The notes under the pieces were generated by a model, which saw only the letters and a list, made by a program, of their open reading frames with translations, ran no database searches and had not been told where the DNA came from. A stretch of DNA of 64,000 bases from Pinus tabuliformis (lineage: Eukaryota; Streptophyta; Pinopsida; Pinales; Pinaceae): the NCBI GenBank assembly GCA_031772625.1, contig CM062808.1, positions 477,955,655 to 478,019,654 on the forward strand, in the 5' to 3' direction. Position 1 is the stretch's first letter. Every line of letters starts with the position of its first letter. Position numbers and translations under genes: made by a program. Below, piece after piece: positions 11,033-22,939 of this stretch.

Positions 11033-12031
11033 CTAGTATTTGGCCTTTGGGGCCCGGTTGTCTCCAAAAATAACATCAGAAAAAGTTAGAGCATCATAAC
11101 CATAGAGGGCACGAAAAGGAGTCATACCAATAGACATGTGGTGCGTGGTGTTGTAGTAGAACTTGCGCAAGTGCAACCACTGAATCCACATCCACTGCTG
11201 ACCCGCCACATAGTTCCTTAGGTACCCCTCCAACCACTGGTTGACCCTCTCTATCTGGCTGTCCGTTTGAGGGTGGTAACTGGTGCTAGGAGTAAGCTTC
11301 GTCCCAACCAACCTAAAGAGCTCCTGCCAAAAGCCACCCATAAACCTGCTATCTCTGTCGCTAACAATGTTCTTAGGGAGTCCATGTAGTCTGAAAACCT
11401 CCCGGAAGAACAACTCGGCAACCTGGGCAGTCGTGAATCTAGTGGGGATGGCAAAGAAATGGGCAAATTTGGTCAGCCTGTCGACCACCACATATATGCA
11501 ATCCTTCCCTTGTACTGTGGGGAGCCCAGTGATGAAATCCATCAAGATACTTTCCCATTTCCCCTCTAGAATGGGAAGTGGCTGTAATAGCCCTGTAGGG
11601 TGAGTCAGCTCCCCCTTGTTCCGTTGGCAGGCCTCACACTCCCTTACGTGTTGCAGCACGTCCTCCTTGAGGCCTTTCCATGTGAACCTCTCCCGAACAG
11701 CCATGTAAGTCTTCCAGAACCCTTGGTGTCTGGACAATGGTGAATCATGAGTTGCTTGGAGTACCCTCTCCCTCAACTGCGAGTTGGGCACTAAGTAAAT
11801 GCGCCCCTTGTAATAGATGACCTCATCCATCACATGGTAATGCTCATCTGCATGTGTCCCCTCTAGCACCTCGCAAGCCTTCCTGTCCTTGGAGTAGTTG
11901 ACCAACAACTGAACCTTCCAATCCTCGCAGATGCTCATAAGAGATAATCCAGTTGGTCTCCTAGATAGAGCATCGGACACTACGTTGTGCTTGCCTCTCA
12001 CATACTCAATATCAAAGTCGTAGGCCTGCAC
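11033..12031 (-). pseudogene. pol: H integrase and end of RNase H
   Basis: A long conserved stretch. It opens at the end of RNase H with YVRGKHNVVSDALSRRP, then has the HHCC zinc finger (ATHDSPLSRHQGFWKTY ... CEACQRNKG) and the DDE core (LLQPLPILEGKWESILMDFI, then VVDRLTKFAHFFAIP, then NIVSDRDSRFMGGFW, then QTDSQIERVNQWLEGYLRNY). The product inserts the cDNA copy into the genome. Spacing is normal for Ty3 integrases. The parent element is a broken fossil. Confidence 0.95.
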
Positions 12032-12059
12032 CTTGCTAGCTCATCTCTGTTGCCTATCA

Positions 12060-13232
12060 TTGACGCCCTGCTGCCCCATGAAATTCGAAGACTGTTGTGA
12101 TCAGTCTTCACTCGTAATCGGTTGTCCAACAAGTACTAGCGGAACTTGGCCAATGCATGCATGATGCCCAGCATCTTCTTGTCATATATGGAATATGACA
12201 GTTTGTGCGATAGGAGCTTCCGACTCTCGAAAGCTATGGGCTGCCCCTCCTATGACAAAACGGCTCCAACTCCCACCCCTGATGCATCACACTCCACCAT
12301 GAATGGCCAGGAAAAATACGAGAGTGCCAAGACAAAGAAACTACTGATCACCTCCTTGAGGCGATCGAAAGCGGCTTGTGCTCCCTCAGTCCATGTGAAG
12401 GCCCCTTTCTTGGTCAAGTCGGTCAAGGGTGCTACCAGTTGCAAGAACCCTTTGACAAACTTCCCGTAGTAAGTGCAAACGCCCAAGAAGCCTCTTAGCA
12501 TAGTCACGTCTCACGGTACTGGCCAATCCTGGATGGCCCTGATCTTCTCCTCATGAACCTTCACCCCGTCTACTCCAATCATATGCCCGAGATAAATTAT
12601 CTTTGTCAATCCAAACTCGCATTTGGAGAGCTTGGTATAGAACTGCTGCTCCTGAATGCGCAGTACCTCCTCCAAGTGTTGGAGGTTCTCGTCCAATGTC
12701 CGGTTATAGATCAGAATGTCGTCAAAAAACAATAGCACGAACCTTCTCAGATGCCCCCAAAAGATGTGGTTCATTCAAGACTGAAATGTCACGGGAGTGT
12801 TGGTCAGCCCAAATGGCATGACCAGAAACTCAAAGTGCCCATAGTGGCATTGGAACGCTGTCTTCGGGATGTCTTGATCCCGAACTCTGATCTGGTGGTA
12901 CCCCGAATGCAGATCGATCTTAGAGGAGTAATTGGCTCCTCTAAGCTCATCCATCAACTCATGAATGCGGGGATGGGGTACAGGTTCTTGAGGGTCTTCC
13001 TGTTAAGGGCTTTGTATTCTATGCACATTCTGAGGGTCCCATCTTTCTTCACCAGCACTACGGAAGAAGCAAAAGGACTGGAACTAGGCTTGATGTGACC
13101 CAAAGCAAGCAGCTCTTGAATAGCTTTCTCTATCTCGTCCTTATAGGCTTTTGGGTGCCTGTAAGGAGTAGTGATGACTGCCTGTATACTCGGCTTTAGC
13201 TCAATGGTGTGCTCAAACCCTCTATGTGGTGG
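12060..13232 (-). pseudogene. pol: H reverse transcriptase and RNase H region
   Basis: The RT motifs read on the minus strand are [34 protein letters not shown], and the catalytic box LLFFDDILIY (the usual YxDD-type position reads FFDD). They are followed by CEFGLTKIIYLGHMI. RNase H begins with FTWTEGAQAAFDRLK and PFMVECDASGVGVGAVLS. The Ty3 order RT then RNase H then integrase is kept. The region is a fossil with several breaks. Confidence 0.92.
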
Positions 13233-13790
13233 CTAACCTGGTGGAATGTCCCCAAAAACCACTGCGTACCTGTCAAGAAGAGCATGTATGTCTTTTGGTG
13301 GTGACTGTGCCTCTCCCCCTGCCTCTGAGATCCTCAACTCGACTACCCATGCGATGCCCCCATGTCGAAGATCTGCCTCCATCATATGGGTTGAAACTGT
13401 CAGAGGTGGATAAGACTGCATGGCTCTCAAAACCATCAGTTTTTCGTCAGGCCCCATGAACTCCATCCCAGGTTTCCTCCAGTCAGTCATAACTCTCCCA
13501 AGGGAATACAGCCACTGGACACCCATCACCACATTGGTGTCTGGCACATCGACCACAAAGAAATGGTCCATCATCGAGTAGTTTCCCATAACTATTGTCA
13601 AGGAGGGCACGTATTTGGTACACTGGATGGTACAGTCACCCGGCACTAGGATTGAGAATCCCTCAAACTCTGCCATGGTGAGATCCCTCCTCTGGACCAA
13701 TTGTGCATCTATGAAGTTGTGGGTAGCCCCACTGTCCACTAGTACCGACACCCTCTGTCCCTGTACTGTACCTTTGATTCGGAGTGTCAA
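13233..13790 (-). pseudogene. pol: H retropepsin-type protease
   Basis: It starts in TLRIKGTVQGQRVSVLVDSG, with the aspartic active site DSGATHNFID, then a flap-like run and MGVQWLYSLG, the usual plant Ty3 protease ending. About 185 residues cover the whole domain and the linker toward RT. It matures the Gag-Pol polyprotein. The same domain is present in the partial copy at 7580-7890. Confidence 0.92.
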
Positions 13791-15236
13791 AAACTTAGGA
13801 ATCCCGCATAGAGAAGCAAGGACTCCCCCTAATGAGGCAAGAGATGCCCCTCCCTGTGGAAGTGGTGGTGATGGTGTCCCTCTCTACCCTGCACTCTCTC
13901 CATCTGTCCCACTACAATCCTGCTCCACCTCATCCTCCTGGTCACTGTCACAAAAGACCTCAATGTAGTGTGCTCTACCCACTGTGTACCTATGGCCTGG
14001 TGCCCAGGGCTCCCTGCATGTGAAGCATAGCTTACTCCTCCTGAGGTCCTTCTGCATCTCCTCATCTAGCTACCCCACCCCTATGTGGTCCTCAGTGGCG
14101 GGGGTCTAGTCTCATGCCCCTTCTGTGGGAAAGGGGTTCATGCATGAAATGGCGCTCTGGTCTTGGGAATGACCCCTTACAAATCTCTGGCGCACACCAC
14201 CACCTCTTGCAGAATAGAGGGTCTGTGTGACTTCACCAGTCCATGCGGAGGCTCAAGCAAGCCCTCAATGAAGGTGTATACCCTCCTGGCCTCAAACAGA
14301 TCCGGGACCATCACCGACACATGCAAAAAATCAAAAAAATACTACTCCAGGTTGCCTGTCTGGCGGAGTTGTGTCAGCTCCCTGAAGGATTCTTCCGAAT
14401 CCCTTTGATCAAATCTCTCCACCACCCTCCCGGTGAGGTCCTAATAAGAAACTATCTGGGCATGCCCCAAAGTGGTCAAGTCGTGAAACCACCAGTCATG
14501 GGCTTCCCCCTCCAAGTCCAGCGCTGCCATCTTAATGGCCTCCTGTTTCGTCATCCGATTGAGTTGAAAGTATGTGTCCATCTTCTCAACCCAAGCCCTA
14601 GCTGTGCACTTGGTAGTGCCATCAAACGTAGGGAAGTACTTCCTCCCTATAGTCCTCTGTAGCTCATAGTTTTGGGTTCCCTCTCCTCTGTACCCCTTGT
14701 TCCTCTCACTCTGCTTGAGCTTGCAGTAATCTCTGAAGGAGAGGGCTTCTTTGAAATCTTCGTCCATTTCCTGCCACTCTCTGAAGTAGTCCCCCATATG
14801 GGGAGTGTCCTCCTCTCGTGTTGGTTCGATTTGTGCTATGGGCACAAAAGAGGGTAGTGCAGCCCTAGTGGGCACACTCACTGAAGGGCGTTGTGCTACT
14901 GGTGAGGGTTGATCAAAAGGCTAAGAAGCCCCTGAAGTCTCTCCACACAAGAACCCTCTAGGTGTAGCTTTGTCCCGGTTCTTTGATTTGATCTCTTCAA
15001 GCATGTATTTTTGCTCCTTGGTCAAGTCACTCAAAGCCCTAAGAGACTATCCAAAGCCATCTCCTCCCTACTCTTGGGCTTTGTCATTTCCTCCTCTCCT
15101 GCCACTATTTTCCAACTTTCCTCCGTGTCTGGTGTAATTTCCAGCTCCCTTTCTCTGCTCCTGTACCTCTGCCTCTGGTAAGTGATGTTCTCCCAGTCTT
15201 CCCCTCTCATAGGAAACCAACCCCACTGAGCCAAGA
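13791..15236 (-). pseudogene. gag: H Gag
   Basis: Gag starts almost at the primer site with MAQWGWFPMRGEDWENITY (15234). An acidic, E-rich N-terminal part follows, then the capsid-like Retrotrans_gag domain with RKYFPTFDGTTKCTARAWVE and LEGEAHDWWFHDLTTLG. Near 13990-14060 is a Cys/His region (CFTCREPWAPGH-like) standing for the nucleocapsid. It is parallel to the copy at 7970-9193 with few differences. Broken in several places; fossil. Confidence 0.9.
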
Positions 15237-15254
15237 ATTAGGCTCTGATACCAC

Positions 15255-16520
15255 TGTAATGTTCCTAAACAGGAATTTAAGTGATAATCCAAATAAACAA
15301 ACACTGCAACAGTGGAAAATTAAAAACATTTATCAAACACCCATGAAAAACTATAATACTTGAACTGCTGAGCCATATATTATGAAATATGAGAGCAAGA
15401 GTACAATATATAAATGAGTGGTGCACCTGGGCTTGTTTCAAGGACAAGCTGGACCAAACCCAAGTGGTAGAATTGCTGGAAAGATGGTTGTTCAGCTACA
15501 GCTCCATTGTGCTCTGCATTGTCCCAATAAAATGTTGATCTGCTGACTTCGGCCTGTTGGAATGTGTCCAAAAACTTCCCAGAAAATTCTTCCCTTTCAG
15601 CCTTAGACTCCTTGGACAAAACCCAGAAAAACTCAAAAGGGAATTTCTCTGATTTTGACTTTGGATTTTCGGCCTCTTGGGCGCTGCTCTCCAACTACTG
15701 CTGCCAAATTCAATTTGCAGGAAACAGCTTGCAAATCCACCTGGAAACACCCCTCAAATGCTGCTTTCACCTGTACTAGCTGATCCCTTACTTCCCAGAT
15801 GGTCCTTGGCCTTGATGGCTGCTCAATCAAGCCCCACAAATTTGCTGCTAGAGGCCACTGCACAGTTTCTTTGCGCAGAAATGCATATTGTTGTGTGTAC
15901 TGGCTGGTTAGCTGCAAAACACTAAAAAATACCCTTAGCCCTCTACCTTCCTTGCTCTCGAAACTCCTAGCAAGTTATGGGCCTCTTGGCTAGCTAAATC
16001 AACCTCTGCGTATTTCTGGGGGCCCAGAAAACACCAAGTTCCTTCCTCTGCGTGGGTTGCTGAGCTGTGAATCGTTGTTGGAAACTCCTGCAACCTCTGT
16101 GGAACAGCCTCCATAGGGCGGGCACGGATAGTCCCCCGAAGTAGAGGTTGAATCTTCCGTGCAGAAGACTCGTGGCTAAACAGTTGGTAGACTCTTTAAG
16201 TAGCAGAGCATAAAAGAGTGAGTTTGTTTGTCAAATATTCAGAATGCTGCGAAATGAAAGCTCCATCCTCTTTTATCACCTTGGGCCCCCTTAGCCTCTT
16301 CTGGGCCCCTCCTTCCACTAGCTCGAATTCCCTCACACGTCCTCCTTGGCCAAATTCGAATTATGCATGTGGTGGCCCCCACATTCCACTAACTGCCAAA
16401 AATAATTCGAGCTGCGTATAGTTCTTATGTTTCTACATTTGGGGTCCTCCTCCTAAACCAAAAATACTACCAAAATTGTGTTGCTGCACCTCATGACTAA
16501 TTCTTTTGAGAAGGGACATA
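15255..16520 (-). repeat. 5' LTR of H
   Basis: Pairs with 9214-10483 over its whole length. The outermost bases (TGTC on the minus strand) are replaced by unrelated sequence, so the boundary with the flank is a break rather than a clean insertion edge. Confidence 0.9.
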
Positions 16521-17832
16521 AGTTAATCCTGAATCCTTATCCCGTGGGATCTGCTTTATTGGTTGTTAGCTTTAGGAGTGGCTCTACAAGGGAAACCCCA
16601 ATTTTGGTTGCGTGGTCCCACTTCCCGATACCATATATTTCACTCCCCTCCTCTCATTACAAGCCCTTTTCACATTTTCCCTATCTAGGTCCACATCTGT
16701 CCATTGGGTCCACAAGGTGTTAGCCTCCTGTTCCCCTTGTCCACACCTTGGGTTAGGCATGGAAGGATGCCCTGGAGGTTGATTCAGCGATAAAAAAGGA
16801 TAAAAGGATAATAAGGCCACTTCAACAAGAAATGTACCACAAAATGCTAAAGGTAGTCGGGACAATAAAATTTAGCACATGGGCAAAATCCAAACATGAG
16901 CTTTAACCCCATCATTATAGCCATCACCCTGGTTCCTAGGGCCCTTATGAGTGCCCCCTATATCATTAAGGAACCCATGAATGTCCCAACCCCTGGTGGG
17001 CGATGAATTGCCCCACTTTAAGGGGGGTAATCACTGCTATATTTTAGATGTCATGCCCTCATGCCCTTGAGCCCTGAGCAATAAAATGGAGAAAAATCAA
17101 TAAAAGGCAAAAGGCGAATGAAAAAAGGGTGGAAAAAAAATGGTCGGGGTAACTCATGTACCACGATTGTGCCCTCCTACATTCATATACCCAAGGTGTG
17201 GGATTTCCTCATCATAGCTACCCTTGTATCATGGCATGTGGCTTGGAGCCTTCCTTTTGTCTCCACTTTGTTCCTTCACTATTTCACATGACACCTGCCA
17301 CTTAAAGGTTGCACCTTGGACCTGTCATTCCCTTAGAGGTTGAAACCACCTAATAGGGTCCTTCATTAACCTCTCCTACCCAGTGTGGTAACAATCGTAC
17401 ATGTTCAAAGCCCCAAATTTGGAAGGGAAACACACTACGAAGCATCCACCTTTGCCCCTTATTAGCAAGATTATTTACTCAATTACATTAACAAATTATT
17501 GTATTGGAAGGTGAGGAGATGCATTGGATCTTATACAAGATTGTAGTTTGGTTTTCATCTTGGAATTGACCTTCCTATACGGGATCGAAGCCCTTCTCGA
17601 GGATCACAATGGCATTTGTAGGGTAAGTGTTGAGAGCCATGAGCCTCCACTCATGCAGAGAATTGATTTCCACACCATAGGCTTCTTCAACTCCACCATT
17701 TGCTTGCTCGTGCCCCAGTTATTCAAAGATGATGATGCACTTGGACCATGTTGCCCTAGCTGACTACACATTGCACCCGACACTTGGCAATTGTTCCAAG
17801 GCCCAGAGGAGGTTATGTCTTTCCTAGGGAGA
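16521..17832. other. No gene recognised; left flank of the large nest
   Basis: About 1.3 kb with no recognisable coding or RNA feature. Several CCCC/CCTTG words and small frames of 60-90 codons occur without family motifs. The last five bases before the nest (CATGG, 17833-17837) are one copy of D's target duplication, and this sequence continues at 40622. Confidence 0.4.
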
Positions 17833-17837
17833 CATGG

Positions 17838-18959
17838 TGTTAGAAAATCAAAAGGTAGGAATTTTTTGTTTACTTTGAAAATAGCTTGTGATAATTTTAA
17901 TTTATGTTGTCTGCTTTTATCTTCTCTTCATCAAACAACTATAAAATCGAATGAACATGAAGATCACAAGAACAATATAACACAGTATGTAGGCTCTCAG
18001 CCAGGGAAAAGCCCCTTTCTAGGGGAAAACCCAATCAAACTCTTATTTCTTTTTAGAACCAAATCAAAATGAGACAACCAGTACCCAATCAAGACTTCCA
18101 CCAAACATCAAGTCAACCTCCCAAAAAATATTTCTTCCTTAAAGAGTCAAAGTCTTCCTTCTAAGTCCCTTCTTCAAATAGACAATGTCTTTCTCCCAAA
18201 AGTCAAAGTATTCTTCAAAGTGTCTCTTTCAACAAGTCAAAGTGTCTTCAAAGAGTCAAATTCTTTCCTTCAAAGTCTTCAAGGTGTCTCCTTCAACTAG
18301 TCAAAGTATTTCTTCAAGGAGTCAAAGTCATCAATAATCAAAGTCCTTCCAATCTACAATAGTCAATAGTCAAAGTCCTTTCAATCTACAATAGTCAAAA
18401 TTTTTGCTTCTTACTTCAGGTCTGCAACTTGGCCTACAATCTTTTGCCCTACAATTCGCACAAATTCCAAGAAACTTTCGAACATGTGAGCTATTTTAGG
18501 TCAGATTTAGGTCTTCTTCTCTTTCGCTTGGATTCTTCTTGTCTACTAGCCTTCGCTCTTGATTTGCTTATTTTTTTAGGTACAAATCAAACTTGAGTTG
18601 ATGGAGTTCACAAAGGTTGAATTCTCCTCTAATATATACTCATCTTGAATGATCGAATGGGCTTCTTTTGGGCTGACTTCACTGGCAGTGCTGACTTGGC
18701 ATTTAGAGTCCAAAAATGACATTTTAAAATCAGATTATAATATCCTTTCTTGCTACAATGTGCCCACAAGGGTCTTATACAAATGACAAGGAAACAATTC
18801 AATCAATAGTCCCTAGAGCATGAAGAACATGCTTGACCTATTTGACAAAAGGAAATAATGCATGAAACCCATGCTTTTATATATATTACTTTTCTTTTTC
18901 TTTTTCAATGTATATACAATTTTAATTATGAAGACTGGGCATAGATACATTTTCCAACA
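17838..18959 (-). repeat. 3' LTR of D
   Basis: TG...CA ends with short inverted termini (TGTTAGAAAA / TTTTCCAACA). About 18130-18400 is full of AGTCAAAGTCTTTC-type words, a degenerate short tandem array also present in the 5' LTR. Confidence 0.9.
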
Positions 18960-19078
18960 CTCCCTCCTAACTAGGTAGGTATTCATAATTAAACAAATAG
19001 TACAAGGATGACCTCAAGTTGAAATGTTCTAAGAAGAGTGTCATAGTCTGCATATACAAAGCTTAGAGATCTTGATAC

Positions 19079-19503
19079 CATCTAGGTTGACTGCCAGGAT
19101 ATCTAGGTACCATCTAGGCAACTTTCCAAGGTACTAGCTCAACAAGGATCCATATGTCATCTAGGCTACCTGCCAAGACATCTAACCAATCAAGGATCTA
19201 GGTGTCATCTAGGCTACCGGCCAAGACACCAACCCTAACAGGGTTCTAGGTATCATCTAGGCTACCTGCCAAGACACCAACCCTAAAAGGGTTTTAGGTA
19301 TCATCTAGGCTTCTTGCCAAGGTACCAACTCAACAAAGATCCAGGTGTCATCTAGGCTACCTTCCAAGACACCAGATGTCATCTAGGCTACCTGCCAAGA
19401 CACCAACAGGGAACTAGGTACCTTCTAGGCTATCTGCCAAGTTACCAACCCTCATAGGGATATAGGTACCTTCTAGGCTATCTGCCAAGATACCAACCCC
19501 GAG
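19079..19503. repeat. Minisatellite, about ten units of roughly 45 bp, in D's 3' non-coding part
   Basis: Each unit carries CATCTAGGCTACCTGCC or a close variant, then AAGACACCAACC, then a linker such as CTAAAAGGGTT with an AGGTATCAT or AGGTGTCAT end. The last two units share TTCTAGGCTATCTGCC. It lies about 120 bases inside the polypurine tract of D, a common place for tandem repeats in plant LTR elements. Confidence 0.85.
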
Positions 19504-20926
19504 TACCATCGTACAACAATTCATCATTTCCTTTTAAAATAGGAGATATCAACTAATCTATGCATGCTTTTTAGAGATTCAGTGAAAATATCAGCTACCT
19601 GTCCATCTGTTGGAATATCTTGTAGCTTCACGTTCCCATCTTAATCCTTAATATGCTTATGAGACATGGGGTCCTCTATCAACCTTATGTTGCTTTGGTT
19701 ATAACAAATATATAATAGTGGGATTTATCGATCCTCTAATCAAACAACTTCCTTTTTCAACATATTCAACTTCATTCTCTAATACTCATTAGATAAGAAC
19801 TTCAACATCATTAGGGTTTCTACAACTTTCTCTTTCTATCATGCTCATCATTATCATTAAACATTTTCATGTACCTGCAATTTTTATCAACAAGTACAAC
19901 CAAGCACAATATACAAGAATCATGATATCAAATTTTGTTAGTCTAGGGTTTACACTTAATGGTGGAACATTTTGGTCCTAGGGTTTTGACATGGACTCTT
20001 AAGATCCATCTTCATTCCATCTTTTAGGTAGGGTTTAGTGCAAACCCTAGAACCCTACTTAAAAAAATCTTCATTAGGGTTTCTATTATAACATTTAGCT
20101 AGCAAACCCTAGATGTCATATCTCAAGAATTAGGGATTCATAGAGGAAACAATAAACTAGGGTTAGGGTTTTTGTTTTCTAGGGTTTATTTCTATCTAGG
20201 GTTTAGAAAACCCAAAATATCAACAAACCCTAAACTCAAGATCTACGAAATAGCTTCAAAAACCTCATAAGTATCATAAATATTTTCAAATAATTACAAA
20301 GATATAATATAGAACTTTAGAAGACATACCTTAAATAGTCTTCTTCTTCCTTTTGGACTATTCCTTTGAAACTTCCTCTATGTTGCAATTTCATTTTAGT
20401 AGAGGATCTTTGTGATTTTTATGATGTCATAATATCGCTGCACAAAATGATCTATATGCCTTGTTGGATGATTTCTTTTAACAAAGATACCAAAACTTCT
20501 TTATCGATGCTTTCATAAGTGCAATTTTTGTTGTTATCTTGAGAGTTGAACTGCTCCCGCCATAATATTTTGACTTCATTTGCCTGCAATCCTTTTAAGG
20601 TAAAACATAAAAGAAAGGTTATAATTGTGTAAAAATAGAGCTAGATATACTTGAGGAAGTCAAAACAGTGTAATTAAAGAAGAACATTGTAATGAAAGAA
20701 GAAATAGAATACTTATCTTTTTGTGAATTGTAGCGGCTCCCTCTTGATCTTGAATAGATCTAGACATCTTTAAGATATATCATATCCTCGAACATGTCCA
20801 AGAATTTTGGACACACTCTCTTATTACTAGGTTCACAAATCAATGTTTACAAGGAGGGGCATAAACTAAGGCTACAACTAAAAATAATAATGATCCTATA
20901 AGGGATTTCTTACAGAACCTAAAGGC
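19504..20926 (-). other. Non-coding inner part of D
   Basis: AT-rich, with repeated AGGGTTT and ACCCTA words between about 19930 and 20230. No RT, integrase or protease motif on either strand, although this is where pol would lie. That supports a gag-only design. Confidence 0.6.
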
Positions 20927-21262
20927 CTATATAGAATTAATAGTACAAGTCTTTGACCTCAGAATCTTCTCCTTTAGCTTTCTTTGATGGTTCTTTAGTA
21001 TCAACAACATTAGCATGATCTCTTTCTCTTTTCTTGTTATCAATTGATTTTTTGAGACATTGATTTCTATAGTGCCCAAATTTGTGACATTGAAACCGTT
21101 GAATTTTTTATAGATAAGTCTTCTTGTGATGATTTCCTTTTGAACCTTTGTCAAATTTCTTATTTCCTCCTTTCTTCTTGAAATGGGCTGAATAGGCATT
21201 TGAGATATCATTTTCTTCTTCTTCATTTTCTCTTATTAGAGCAAGTTGAGCTTCTTCTTGAG
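20927..21262 (-). pseudogene. gag: 3' part of D Gag with zinc knuckle (cut by insertion of A)
   Basis: On the minus strand a basic Lys-rich stretch precedes a CX2CX4HX4C knuckle (FQCHKFGHYRNQC with an upstream Cys position), followed by a Lys/Glu-rich tail. This is the nucleocapsid part of a Copia-type Gag. The rest lies at 38496-39057, beyond the inserted element A; TTGAG at both sides of A is the duplication made by that insertion. Fossil. Confidence 0.75.
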
Positions 21263-22449
21263 TGTTAGTTTTTGTAGCATCGGATGTGTTCTAGCCTTGA
21301 AATTTTGTGGAGAGGCTAGAATACATGAGATCTGCAAAACCCATAAATCATTTCTAGAAATTCCGCCTAGAAATAACTTAATCAGATTATTAACTTGTTT
21401 TTAAATATTTCCTCAGTCTAAACTTAGGGAATATGGTTAATTAATCAGTATTAATTAAGTCAAGGCGTGAATCATCTAGAAACTCACATGGATCGATCCA
21501 GGGATGATCCTAGCCATTGATTAAGTTTTAATTTTGGCCGTTGGTGCTCCAATAGAGGATTATAAGAGGAGGTCGATGTGGTGATGGAGAAGACACTTGA
21601 GAGGTTCGATTTCTGAGTAGATCGATTTCCAGAGTAGCAGCAGTCAGTTTCCAGAGAGAGAGCTGGTGAGATCGAAGCAGTGAGAGAGGGGTAGAGATAG
21701 TGAAGCCAGATCCAATGAGTGCATTTGCAGAGAGGCAAGAGATCCATAGAGAGGCTGACACTGGGGCAGCGTAGTAGCCTCTAGAGGCAAAGTTGATTTG
21801 CTAGGAGAGATTGAAATTTTCAGTTCCAGAGGATGAATGGAGTCCTAGAGTGTCAGAGAAGCGTCTTTCTAGTCAGCAGAAGGCAGAACAACTTCATCAG
21901 AGTCCAGTCCGAGGCTAGATGTCTAGCCAACTACGTAGAGCAGCATAGAGGATGACGGAGAGGCTCAGAGGGCTGAAATTCTAAAGGCATGTTGTGCCAG
22001 GAGATTGTCTGTGGGGTTAGAGGATGACGGAGAGGCTCAGAGGGCTGAAATTCTAAAGGCATGTTGTGCCAGGACATTGTCTGTGGGGTGAGGAAAATTC
22101 CTCTCCAGATTTTTGCCATTATTTCTCAGTAGGATTGCCAGTTTCAACATCCAGTGGTACTCAAATTATTTCACTACTGCATAATAATAAAACCCTCAGT
22201 CGCTGCACCGGTGTTCCCAAGTTGGGTTTTTCTGGGGACTATCGTCCAAAAATAACTGTGTTATTTTATGCATGTGTGCTAGAATTTCTTCCAGCATTTA
22301 TTCTTCCATAGTTTTAATTGTGTAAGTTGCGGTGTGATTTATTTAGTATTTTCCGTAGCAAATAACAAATAAATTGTTAAATAAAAATTAACAATTAGGA
22401 GAATAATTTCTAGTTGCTGCAATAGGATTCCGGCTTTGGAATTTTCACA
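21263..22449 (+). repeat. 5' LTR of A
   Basis: About 1.19 kb. A TATA-like ATTATAAGAGGAGG lies near 21560 and a poly(A)-type AATAATAAAACCCTCAG block near 22185. The same landmarks appear in the LTRs of B, C, G and E. Confidence 0.92.
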
Positions 22450-22939
22450 TGGTATTAGAGCGCAGTTGATCAGCTGGAGAGCTCAAAGGTGAAGAGAGAA
22501 GGAATTTCATTTTTTAGTGTGAGCATCAAATTGAAATTCCCAGGGGAAGCGTAGTCACTTTTCCAAGAGGCTGAGTTACTTGAGGAGATTTGATTTTTCT
22601 GAGTGGGGAAAAAAAATTTGATCTCTCCAAATCGAGTGATTCTAAAGGCAGAGGGAGCAACTCAGTATTTTCATGGAGCAGATCTCTAGCTGGACATAGT
22701 GGTTTTATAGCAGTTTGAGCAAAGCTAGTGTTGGGTGGAAGGAAGAAGAGCACACACAAAGGGAAGATTTTCCTCAGGGAACTTCTAGTCTCAAGAAGTT
22801 CGATTTTTCCTTGCAGATCAACAGTCATTGTGAGAAGATCTTCTCACTCCAGAAGGGAGTGCGAATAACAGAGTAGCAGCTGAGCAGAAGGAAAGAGGAG
22901 ATTTTCGACATTTGTTCATATGGCCACTGTTGGGCTTCA

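Larger units (their letters stand above)
9214..16520 (-). mobile_element. Element H: Ty3/Gypsy chromovirus with both LTRs
   Basis: The LTRs at 9214-10483 (3') and 15255-16520 (5') are about 1.27 kb. On the minus strand they begin TGTCATGTCCCTTCTC and end TTAGGAACATTACA. The initiator-Met primer site (GTGGTATCAGAGCC) lies at 15241-15254. A polypurine tract (CATTTGGGAGGGGAGGAC, minus) lies at 10484-10501. The internal 4.8 kb holds gag, protease, RT, RNase H, integrase and a chromodomain, in chromovirus order. By eye about 5 of the first 140 LTR bases differ, so it is moderately young. It is broken, with roughly half a dozen or more breaks. The outer edge at 16520 lacks the first few LTR bases and no target duplication is visible, which fits the recombinant layout with 7257-9213. 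Confidence 0.92.

Noticed and set aside
17524-18072. Two plus-strand frames of 79 and 93 codons as a possible small host gene
   Set aside because: The second runs into the LTR of D and the first has no motif or codon pattern of a real gene.
19079-19503. CRISPR-like spaced repeats
   Set aside because: Units are degenerate and contiguous with similar linkers rather than unique spacers, and they lie in the 3' part of a plant retroelement.
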